This document shows positions 8,392-15,906 of a stretch of 64,000 bases of DNA, piece by piece. The notes under the pieces were generated by a model. The model saw only the letters and a program-made list of their open reading frames with translations. It did no database searches and had not been told where the DNA came from. Source of the DNA: CAYRSS01 sp964426945 (GTDB taxonomy: Bacteria; Planctomycetota; Phycisphaerae; UBA1845); contig CAYRSS010000017.1 of assembly GCA_964426945.1 (NCBI GenBank), positions 21,295-85,294 of the forward strand, written 5' to 3'. The translations under genes were made by a program, and so were the position numbers. How positions within the stretch are numbered: the stretch's first letter is position 1; each line of letters opens with the position of its first letter.

Positions 8392-8488
8392 CCCCTATGA
8401 AGGGGCTCCAGTGGAACCCCCAAGTCCGGCGGCCGAGCACGTGAGTGCCTGGACCCCGCCTGAGGTCGTAAGCGCTCAGCCCGGACTT
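8392..8488. terminator. Hairpin-rich convergent intergenic region
   Basis: CCCCT-ATGA-AGGGG (8392-8405) and the overlapping GGGG...CCCC (8402-8420) lie between converging genes. AAGTCCGG (8422-8429) is the inverse of CCGGACTT (8481-8488), enclosing the downstream end of the minus-strand gene. Probably bidirectional termination. No long T tract. Confidence 0.45.
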
Positions 8489-11400
8489 AGCGCTGAAACT
8501 GCACGAAATCCGCCAGGTCCACGTCGCCGTCGGCGTCGAGATCAGCGCATGCGCAGCCCGGCGGCACCGGACTAGCGCCCGGACCCTCCATGCACAGGAT
8601 GAACGTCTCGAAGTCGTCGCCCGGATCGCCCGGGCAGAGATCACAGAGATCGGCCACGCCGTCGCTGTCGCCGTCGGCACACGTGGTGCCGTCGCCCTGG
8701 TACTGCCCGGACTGCGACGGACAATCATCCACTTCCCGAACTTCGCATCCGCCCGAGGTCAGACAGCACGCACCGCAGGGTCTGAAGGCCTCCAGCAATC
8801 GACAGGTTTGGCCGGTCGCAAGTTCACCCGGATCGATTGTTGCACCGAACTCGCCTGTGCCGTTCTCGACGCCTACGCTGGCGGTCAACGGCGGCGAACC
8901 CTCGATCGCGCCGTAGCGGTACTCGATCTTGCCGCCCGGAAACAGAATGGCTTGAAAGGTGTTCGCTCCCGTCGTCGCGCCAATCCGGCGCAGCATGTGC
9001 CACTGCACCACGAAGCGCGTCGGGTTGCTCAGCGTCTGGTAGTAGACATCGCCCGCCACATTCGGCACGAAGTCATCCCAGAGCGGGCAGATCAGGTTGT
9101 TGGGGGCTCCGGGGTCGGGGATCGGGAGGTTGAAAAACGAACCGATCCCGCTCGGGTCGAAGCCCGCGCAGCCGTTGGGCGAGATGTGGATCGTGGTGTA
9201 CGAGTGGTTGAAGAAGGGGAAGCTGAAGCCGATCGGGATGTCGAGGTCAGGGCTGTCGTCCGTGCTGCTTGCGTTGGGAGCGAGCGTACCGGTCGACGAG
9301 ATGTCCTCCAGCGCGTGGGCACAAGCGGTCACCGTGTAGCCGGGCTGCGGGCAGGGATCGCACGCGTCCCCCACTCCATCCTGATCGGAGTCGAGCTGGT
9401 CCGTGTTGGGATCGAACGGGCAGTTGTCGCATTGATCGCCGACGAAGTCGAGATCGCCATCCGACTGGTCGGCGTTGGGGTCAACGCGGCAGTTGTCGCA
9501 CAGGTCAGGAAACCCGTCGACGTCGACGTCGAAGATCCCGATCTCGAAGGCGTATGCCGAGCCTGAATTCTGGGGGAGGTTGGAACGCGCTCCGATCAGG
9601 AGGCTATCACCCGCGACCGCGCACGCACTACCGAACAGGTCGCCCGCCTGCGCATCGGATGGCGTCAGTTTCTGACGTTCGAACCAGCTCGAACCCGTGC
9701 GCACGAACAGGTAGGCAGCGCCAGAACTGGCGCCGGCCTGGTTGGATTCGAAGGCCCCGACGACAGCCGTGTGACCGGCGAGGGCAATCGAGACCCCGAA
9801 CGAACTGAGTGCCGTCGCATCAGACGCGGTCAGCTTCGCCTCCTGACTCCAAGTGCCCCCGGACCGCACGAAGACGTACGCCGAGCCGGACCGATCGCCG
9901 GCGTCGTCATCGAAGCGCGTGCCGATGAGCACCCTGCTCCCCGAGATCGAGGCTGACGTGCCGAACTCATCCCCCGCGGCACTGTCGATCGCGTTGAGTT
10001 TCGCCTGCTGGGACCACGACATGTCTGAGCCGGTGAATACGTAGGCGGATCCGGAACCGGCCCCGCCGGGACCCGGGTCGAGACGCGCCGTCACAACCGC
10101 GGTGTCGCCCGAGATGGCGACCGCCGTCCCGAACAGCGCACCCGCCACGCCGTCCAATGCGGTGAGCTTCGCCCGCTGGGTCCAAGTGCTCCCGGATCGG
10201 ACGAAGACATAGGCTGAACCGGAAGACTCACCGCGGTCATCGTCACCCGCGGCGCCGACCACCGCCGTGTCACCCAGGACCGCTACCCATGAGCCGAACA
10301 GATCGTCCGTCGCCGCGTCGAGTGCGGTGAGCTTGGCCTGCTGGATCCACGTGGCTCCCACGCGTACGAAGACGTAAGCCGAGCCCGAGCTGCTTCCTCC
10401 GTCGTCGTCGCCGGGGGCGGCGACGATGATCGTGTCTTCAGAGATCGCTACGCCCAAGCCGAACTGGTCGCCGGCCGCCGGATCCAGGGGCGCGAGTTTC
10501 GCCTGCTCCTCCCAGCCCATGCCGGACCGGACGAACACGTACGCCGAGCCCGAGCTCGCTCCTGCGTCGTCGTCGAATGCCGCCCCGATCACGCTCGTGT
10601 CACCGTCCACCGCCATTCGACGGCCGAACTCGTCACCCGCGGTGCCGTCCGATGCGAGCAGCTTGTCAAGCTCGAGCGCTCCCAGCTCGCACTCACACGC
10701 GTCGCCGGTGCCGTCGCCATCTTCGTCGGCCTGCAACGGATCGAACACCGCAGGACAGATGTCCGCGGCGCAGGTGTTGGCGGAGTATCCCGGGTCGCCG
10801 AAACCGTCGCCGTCGCTGTCGGTGCAGGCATCGCACACGTCTCCCTCGCCGTCCTCGTCTGCATCAGCCTGATTGCCATTGGGATCGAGAGGGCAGTTGT
10901 CGCAGATGTCGCCGACGCCATCCTGATCCGCGTCAGCCTGATCACTGTCGGGATCGAGCGGGCAGAGGTCGCACACGTCTCCGACGCCGTCCTCGTCTGC
11001 ATCAGCCTGATTGCCATTGGGATCGAGAGGGCAGTTGTCGCAGTTGTCCGCCACGCCATCGTTGTCGACGTCATCAATCTCGAACACGTACACAGCGCCG
11101 GAACTGCTGCCGGCGTCATCGTCATCCTTGACGCCGACCAGGATGGCATTGCCGGCGATGGCGACTGCGTTTCCGAAAGCATCTTGCGCGGCCGCGTCCG
11201 ACGCCGTGAGCTTCGCTCCCTGCTCCCACTCGGTGCCGCATCGGAGAAACAGGTACAAAGAACCCGAGTTCGTGCCGTCGTCGTCGTCGGCGACGGATCC
11301 GACGACGGCAGCGTCCCCCGCGATGCTCACCGAGTAACCGAAGGAATCGCCGGTTGCGGCGTCGAGGGCGGTCAGCTTGGCCTGCTGGACCCAGTTGGGG

Positions 11401-12380
11401 CCTGATTGGACGAAGACATAGGCCGAACCGGAGCCTCCGCCGGCATCGTCGTCGCTGCGGGCGCCGATGAGGGTCGTGCCGTTGGAGACAGAGACTGAGT
11501 ATCCGAACTCGTCGCTCGGCGCACCATCGCCGGCGGTCAGCTTCGCTGCCTGGGACCAGCTCGTCCCGGATCGCTGGAACACGTAAACAGCACCCGCGTT
11601 GGTGCCGCGGTCGTCGTCCCCTGTCGCGCTGATCACCGCGGTATTGCCGCTCAGCGATACGGAATAACCGAAGAGGTCCCCGCCGCCGGCGTCTGACGCC
11701 GTGAGCTTGGCCTGCTGCATCCAGACGGATCCCGATCGGACGAAGATGTACGCCGAGCCCGAGTTGAACGGAACGTCATCATTGGAGTTGGCGCCGACGA
11801 GCACGGTCTCGCCCGAGATTGATACCGACCCGCCGAACCCATCTCCTGCTGCCGCATCGGAGGCGGTAAGCTTGAACTGCTGCGTCCAAAGGCCGGCCGA
11901 CCGGACGAAGACATAGGCTGACCCGGCGCTACTGTTGTCGCCAACCGCCCCGACGATGGCCGTGTCACCATCGAGCGAAACAGCGATGCCGAACAGGTCG
12001 CTGGCGGCCGCATCCATGGCGGTCAGTTTGGCTTGCTGCGTCCATGTTCCTGTGCCACCGGGATCGCGAACGAAGACATACGCGGACCCTGACCCGCTGC
12101 CGGCGGCGGCGTCACCCACGGCGCCGATGAGGGCGGTGTCTCCGGCGATCGCGACGGCCCATCCGAACTGGTCGAACTGCTCTGCGTCGAGGGTCGTCAG
12201 CTTGTCCGTCTCCGCCGCCCCTGTGACGCACGAGCATGCGCCCCGGAGGCGATCGCCGTCGCCCGCCCCGGCCGCGCCGCCGCCCCAGGTCTGGCCCGAC
12301 GCGCCAGCCCACGGCCCAGCGCCGATCAGACCCGTGACAACGGCCGAAAACAACTGGACTCTGCGGCCTCGAACCTGCAT
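8487..12380 (-). CDS. Giant secreted FG-GAP / thrombospondin type 3 / dockerin-like protein
   Basis: 1297 aa from the ATG at 12380, which has GGGAGG six bases upstream; the longer open frame only runs antisense through a pseudogene. A signal peptide comes first (MQVRGRRVQ then a hydrophobic run). Next are seven FG-GAP-like repeats (each about 50 aa, KLTxxDAxxxDxFGxxVxxxGxxxxxGxxxDD...GSAYVF), a block of Asp-rich thrombospondin-3/OmpA-like calcium repeats (DxDxDGVGDxCDxCP), seven more FG-GAP repeats, and a second calcium block. A nidogen-like beta domain (FSFPFFNHSYTTIHISPNG) and a Cys module (GACCLTSGGCEV) follow, with a dockerin-like end (DLDADGDVDLADFVQFQR). Likely two seven-bladed propellers on the cell surface or secreted. 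Ligand unknown. Confidence 0.88.
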   Translation of the reverse strand: MQVRGRRVQLFSAVVTGLIGAGPWAGASGQTWGGGAAGAGDGDRLRGACSCVTGAAETDKLTTLDAEQFDQFGWAVAIAGDTALIGAVGDAAAGSGSGSAYVFVRDPGGTGTWTQQAKLTAMDAAASDLFGIAVSLDGDTAIVGAVGDNSSAGSAYVFVRSAGLWTQQFKLTASDAAAGDGFGGSVSISGETVLVGANSNDDVPFNSGSAYIFVRSGSVWMQQAKLTASDAGGGDLFGYSVSLSGNTAVISATGDDDRGTNAGAVYVFQRSGTSWSQAAKLTAGDGAPSDEFGYSVSVSNGTTLIGARSDDDAGGGSGSAYVFVQSGPNWVQQAKLTALDAATGDSFGYSVSIAGDAAVVGSVADDDDGTNSGSLYLFLRCGTEWEQGAKLTASDAAAQDAFGNAVAIAGNAILVGVKDDDDAGSSSGAVYVFEIDDVDNDGVADNCDNCPLDPNGNQADADEDGVGDVCDLCPLDPDSDQADADQDGVGDICDNCPLDPNGNQADADEDGEGDVCDACTDSDGDGFGDPGYSANTCAADICPAVFDPLQADEDGDGTGDACECELGALELDKLLASDGTAGDEFGRRMAVDGDTSVIGAAFDDDAGASSGSAYVFVRSGMGWEEQAKLAPLDPAAGDQFGLGVAISEDTIIVAAPGDDDGGSSSGSAYVFVRVGATWIQQAKLTALDAATDDLFGSWVAVLGDTAVVGAAGDDDRGESSGSAYVFVRSGSTWTQRAKLTALDGVAGALFGTAVAISGDTAVVTARLDPGPGGAGSGSAYVFTGSDMSWSQQAKLNAIDSAAGDEFGTSASISGSRVLIGTRFDDDAGDRSGSAYVFVRSGGTWSQEAKLTASDATALSSFGVSIALAGHTAVVGAFESNQAGASSGAAYLFVRTGSSWFERQKLTPSDAQAGDLFGSACAVAGDSLLIGARSNLPQNSGSAYAFEIGIFDVDVDGFPDLCDNCRVDPNADQSDGDLDFVGDQCDNCPFDPNTDQLDSDQDGVGDACDPCPQPGYTVTACAHALEDISSTGTLAPNASSTDDSPDLDIPIGFSFPFFNHSYTTIHISPNGCAGFDPSGIGSFFNLPIPDPGAPNNLICPLWDDFVPNVAGDVYYQTLSNPTRFVVQWHMLRRIGATTGANTFQAILFPGGKIEYRYGAIEGSPPLTASVGVENGTGEFGATIDPGELATGQTCRLLEAFRPCGACCLTSGGCEVREVDDCPSQSGQYQGDGTTCADGDSDGVADLCDLCPGDPGDDFETFILCMEGPGASPVPPGCACADLDADGDVDLADFVQFQR
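10831..10905 (-). repeat. Near-identical 75-nt calcium-repeat unit, copy A
   Basis: Differs from 10969-11043 by only about three bases, offset 138. It encodes one thrombospondin-3 unit (CDNCPLDPNGNQADADEDG), indicating recent internal duplication or gene conversion. Confidence 0.85.
10969..11043 (-). repeat. Near-identical 75-nt calcium-repeat unit, copy B
   Basis: Partner of 10831-10905, within the first calcium-repeat block of the giant FG-GAP protein. Confidence 0.85.
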
Positions 12381-12526
12381 GACATGCCTCCCAGGAGGGG
12401 TTCCCCCCGAGAGGAAGCGGAATCCGCCCCGTCCCGACGCCAGAATGGCGAGATGCAGGGTGGCGGTTGGCACGCGCTGCGAACGGGCCCCGGGCGGGGT
12501 GTTGCATTGTCTTCGGAGCGTCCGGC

Positions 12527-12768
12527 GGCCGCCTTCGGCCTGGACACCGCCCCCGCAATGACCGCCAGCGGCTGCGGCAGCCGCCTCGTGATCTACAAGA
12601 CCCGGCTCGCCGTGTACCGCCTCGCGGCGGTATTCGTGCTCGTCATCGGCGTGATGACCATCTGGCGGGCCCTTCCCGCCGGCGAGGGAGCCGCGCCCCG
12701 CCATGATGTGCCGGTCGAGCGCGGCGTGGGCTCGGCCTGCATGGCCGATCTCGCCGTTTGATACGCCC
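12527..12768 (+). pseudogene. Orphan 3' fragment of the TauE/DsbD_2-like gene
   Basis: Encodes the last 78 residues of a TauE-like protein in frame (CGSRLVIYKTRLAVYRLAAV...SACMADLAV) with the same stop position as the intact gene, but no start, Cys motifs or N-terminal helices remain. Substitutions relative to 8131-8372 are scattered and there are no gaps. Upstream (12386-12526) and downstream (12769-13061) I see no gene. The two tails bracket the whole FG-GAP gene. Confidence 0.8.
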
Positions 12769-13061
12769 AAACGCCGGTCGAGCACCAATTTGCCGGGCTG
12801 ACATCGGAACGCTGGCAGCGCCAGCGCCGCGCGACTTGGAGCCCGACACGGCCGACTAGCGCGACCCTGGCGGGCTCGGGCGTCCGGAGGGTATGCAGCG
12901 CGGTTCCTGTTTGATTCGTTTCCGAATCGCCACCATCGCCGGTCACGTGGATTCTGACCCCGTTGGCCGCCGACCAGTCACTCACTGCACGCCTTCTGTC
13001 CGGGGAACTGCGTGCGACGGTCGACCGCCTCGCCACCCCCAGCCCACCTGCGCGTGCGTCA

Positions 13062-13496
13062 CTACCCGGGGCATGGCTCGAAACTGCAAACAAGACCTTC
13101 CTTCACCAACTGCTCCAGGAACTCGGCGCGGACGTTGGGCCCTGTCCAGCAACCGTAGCCGAAGTTGTCGGCGGCAGAGAACTGCAGCAGGCCGCCGCGC
13201 TGAATCTTGACGTGCAGAATCGCTCTTTCCAGCCCTGCTGCCATGATCTGTCCGAAGATCGGTTCCACCGAATCGGGCGTAAGGCGAAGGATGACGAAAT
13301 CCTGCTTCGGCCAGAGGGTATCGCGAACGAGCGGGGGACAGGCGCTGCGGCTCACGATGACCGCTTCGGGGAAGCGGCAGCGCCTCAGATCGCCCTCGAG
13401 CGACATGGAAGCGTCAGTACCCAGTTCGATCATGAGACGGTGCAGGAAGCTCGCCGGGCTCTCCAGGACGATGCTGTGCGATGGCGAAATGCTCAT
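13062..13496 (-). CDS. Hypothetical protein
   Basis: About 144 aa from ATG at 13496 (MSISPSHSIVLESP), preceded by a GGAG-like sequence eight bases away; an upstream ATG at 13553 is possible. Mixed alpha/beta composition. Five Cys, including RSACPP, YGCWTG and a C-terminal CSFEPCPG. No signal peptide or membrane segment, and I do not recognise the family. It lies upstream of nadE on the same strand, with 130 bp and no sign of coupling. Codon use resembles its neighbours, and no overlapping gene competes. Confidence 0.5.
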   Translation of the reverse strand: MSISPSHSIVLESPASFLHRLMIELGTDASMSLEGDLRRCRFPEAVIVSRSACPPLVRDTLWPKQDFVILRLTPDSVEPIFGQIMAAGLERAILHVKIQRGGLLQFSAADNFGYGCWTGPNVRAEFLEQLVKEGLVCSFEPCPG

Positions 13497-13629
13497 GATC
13501 GAACTCCGAGTTCCAGCAGAATGCGACGCTGATGGAGCAGAACCGCGCTCCAATCACTGCAGAAAGGTGTCAGACGCACACACGCCAAGCTTCGGCGCTG
13601 CTCCAGCCTCCGGAGTCACGTGAACAGGA

Positions 13630-15288
13630 TTACCGCAGCCGGGCGGCTATGGGCATGCGGCGACCGGTGCCGAAGGCGCGGCTCGTCACCTTCAGCCCGA
13701 CCGCCGCCTGCTTGCGCTTGTACTCGCTGAGGTCCACCAGGCGGGCGATGCGCTCGACCGTCGGGGCGTTGTAGCCCGCCGCCACGATCTCCTCGACGGA
13801 TTGCTCGCGCTCGATGTAACGCTCCAGCACGGCGTCGAGCAGGTCGTACGGCGGCAGCGTGTCCTGATCGGACTGGCCGGGCCGGAGCTCGGCGGAGGGT
13901 GGCTTGGTGATCGTCCGCTCGGGAATACAGGGGCCGCCCCAGCGGGCGTTGATGTGGCGGGCGAGGGTGTAGACGATCGTCTTGGGGACGTCACTGATGA
14001 CCGCAAGCCCGCCGCTCATGTCCCCGTACAGCGTGCAGTAGCCTACGGCCAGCTCGCTCTTGTTCCCCGTGGTCAGCAGCATCCAGCCGCGCTTGTTGCT
14101 GATCGCCATCAGCAGGTTGCCCCGGAGGCGGGCCTGAACGTTTTCCTCGGCGACGCCGGCGGGCGAGCCGGCGAAGACCGGCGCGAGGGCCGCTTCCATC
14201 GCCGCATGAGGCCCTTCGATCGGGAGCGTGTCATACGCGATGCCGAGATTGGCGGCCAGTTCTGCGGCGTCGGCCAGGCTGTGATCGCTGCTGTAGCGCG
14301 AGGGCATGGCGTAGCCGTGCACATGCTCGGGACCCAGCGCGGCCACGGCAACCGCGGCGGTTACGGCGGAGTCGATCCCCCCGGACAGGCCAAGCACCGC
14401 GTCACGAAAGCCGCATTTGTGCACATAGTCCCGCGTGCCCAGCACGAGCGCGAGGTAGATGCGCTCGATGTAAGGCGGCTGCGGCGCGAGGGGCGCCGAT
14501 GCAGGATCCCGCGTATCGACGACGAGCAACTGCTCCGCGAAGCTCCCGGCTCGGGCGATCACCCGGCCGGCGGCGTCGATCACATGCGACGCGCCGTCGA
14601 AAACGAGGTCGTCGTTGCCGCCGACCTGGTTGCAGTACGCCACCAGCCGCCCGTGACGTTCCGCCTGGCGGCTGAAGAGCGACTCGCGCGTCTGCTCCTT
14701 GGCGGTTTCGAAGGGCGAGGCGGAAATGTTCACGATCACCTCCGCGCCGGCCTCGACCGCGCGGGCGACCGGATCAACGCCGTAGACCCGCCGGCCGCGA
14801 TACTGCTCGTCGTTCCACAGATCCTCGCAGATGGTGAGCCCGACGCGCTTCGAGCCGCGGCCGCTGTCAATCGGCACTTCGATCACACCCGGCCGGCTGC
14901 CGGGGTTGAAGTACCGGGCTTCGTCGAAAACGTCGTAGGTCGGCAGCAGTTGCTTGGCATAGGTGGCGAAGACCCGGCCGTCGCGGCAGGCTGCAGCCGC
15001 GTTGAAGAGCCCCTTGCCCGCGCCGCTGGGATCAGGCTGCACAAAGCCGACGACGGCCGTGATGCCGTGGCACGCCGCGGCGATTTCCTCACAGGCCTGC
15101 ACATTGCGCCGGACCATGTGCTCCTTGAGGACCAGGTCCTTGGGGGGGTAGCCGAACACGGCCAGCTCGGGGATGAGCACCAGGTCCGCCCCCGCCTGCC
15201 TCGCGGCGTCGATGCGGTGCACGATGAGGCGCGTGTTGCCTGCGATGTCGCCGACGGTGGGATTGATCTGGGCGAGAGCGATGCGCAT
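13630..15288 (-). CDS. nadE: Glutamine-hydrolysing NAD+ synthetase
   Basis: Last step of NAD synthesis: amidates nicotinic acid adenine dinucleotide using glutamine and ATP. 552 aa with two domains. The nitrilase-type glutaminase (1-260) has the triad E41 (PELAVFGYPP), K112 (AKQLLPTYDVFDE) and C154 (LTICEDLW). The synthetase domain has the P-loop SGGIDS (302-307) and downstream TTGNKSELAVGYCTLYGDMSGG. The ATG at 15288 lies about 28 nt after a predicted promoter start, so it looks monocistronic. Normal length for the bacterial fused enzyme. Confidence 0.96.
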   Translation of the reverse strand: MRIALAQINPTVGDIAGNTRLIVHRIDAARQAGADLVLIPELAVFGYPPKDLVLKEHMVRRNVQACEEIAAACHGITAVVGFVQPDPSGAGKGLFNAAAACRDGRVFATYAKQLLPTYDVFDEARYFNPGSRPGVIEVPIDSGRGSKRVGLTICEDLWNDEQYRGRRVYGVDPVARAVEAGAEVIVNISASPFETAKEQTRESLFSRQAERHGRLVAYCNQVGGNDDLVFDGASHVIDAAGRVIARAGSFAEQLLVVDTRDPASAPLAPQPPYIERIYLALVLGTRDYVHKCGFRDAVLGLSGGIDSAVTAAVAVAALGPEHVHGYAMPSRYSSDHSLADAAELAANLGIAYDTLPIEGPHAAMEAALAPVFAGSPAGVAEENVQARLRGNLLMAISNKRGWMLLTTGNKSELAVGYCTLYGDMSGGLAVISDVPKTIVYTLARHINARWGGPCIPERTITKPPSAELRPGQSDQDTLPPYDLLDAVLERYIEREQSVEEIVAAGYNAPTVERIARLVDLSEYKRKQAAVGLKVTSRAFGTGRRMPIAARLR

Positions 15289-15323
15289 CGGGTGGACCGG
15301 TCGGCCTCCAGCTTGGCGGCCGC

Positions 15324-15351
15324 ATCATACCCGGCCGGGGACAGGCGCAAA
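15324..15351 (-). promoter_or_regulatory. Putative nadE promoter
   Basis: Reading the minus strand: TTTGCG (15351-15346), a 16-base spacer, TATGAT (15329-15324), with the start codon at 15288. Confidence 0.45.
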
Positions 15352-15395
15352 GCCGCAGCCGGTCCCTTGGCCGGTGCCACATGGCGCGACGTGCG

Positions 15396-15560
15396 TAAAA
15401 AGCGAAGACCAGCGGCAGGCCTCCCCCTGTTCGGGCCGGAGAGAGGAGGGTGGGAAGGCCCTTCGCGCCGCTGGTCTTTACCTAAGACTGAACGAAGGAC
15501 TTCGCCTTCCGTCCGTCTCGGCTTCCAAAGGCTGGGAGCCGGGGCGGCTGATTCAGTCGT
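15396..15560. ncRNA. Candidate structured RNA between nadE and copA
   Basis: There are two structures. First, a perfect 12-bp stem pairs 15405-15416 with 15467-15478, with an inner GGCCT/AGGCC extension. On the minus strand this stem is followed by CGC and five T, resembling an intrinsic terminator, with a C/U-rich apical loop. Second, GACTGAA (15486-15492) pairs TTCAGTC (15552-15558) around two hairpins, GAAGG/CCTTC (15494-15509) and a 10-bp stem (15517-15526 with 15534-15543). The latter has G-U pairs only if read on the plus strand. Strand is therefore unresolved. No known RNA family was recognised; tmRNA, RNase P and SRP signatures were looked for and not found. Confidence 0.4.
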
Positions 15561-15681
15561 ATGCTTGCTCCCGGCCGGGCGGCCGGAAACGCAATTCATC
15601 CTGCACGCGGCGTGCCACGACGGCCTCACGTCGCGCCCGGCGGCGGCCCCGCGTCGCCTGAGGCCTTAAGCTGTCCCGACG

Positions 15682-15703
15682 GGCCTGGCGCCAGCGCCAG
15701 GCC
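15682..15703 (+). repeat. Perfect 10-bp hairpin
   Basis: GGCCTGGCGC and GCGCCAGGCC separated by two bases, followed by GTTTCG. Possibly a weak terminator or leader hairpin in the 618-bp nadE-copA gap, which otherwise holds only the structured region above and the copA Shine-Dalgarno. Confidence 0.4.
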
Positions 15704-15906
15704 GTTTCGCGCCCATTGGCCGGCCAAAAAATCCGCAACTCGGTGCGCGGAACCCCGCGGCCCGCCCGGGCTGCAGACCTGCACACGCGCGGGAATCGCA
15801 GCTCGCCCGCCCCCGCTCGCCTCGGAATCTCGCGCGGCTAAGATCAAGCTGAAGGAGTGGCGACCGCGGCCGGTGCGCGATGGCACGCGGCCGCCGGGAG
15901 GATTGA

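Noticed and set aside
8830..12100. Nucleotide repeats that could suggest a CRISPR array
   Set aside because: They encode in-frame FG-GAP and thrombospondin-3 repeats. Units vary and there are no unique spacers of uniform length.
12384..12761. 125-aa ORF over the TauE-tail copy
   Set aside because: Only the last 78 codons are related to TauE. The first part is unrelated sequence with no ribosome site, so it is treated as a pseudogene fragment.
8127..12768. Possible transposon with the duplicated tails as target-site duplications
   Set aside because: Target duplications are a few bases long, not 240, and no transposase or terminal inverted repeats were found.
13801..15669. 622-aa plus-strand ORF
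   Set aside because: Antisense shadow of nadE in GC-rich DNA. No recognisable domain, and nadE motifs are intact on the other strand.
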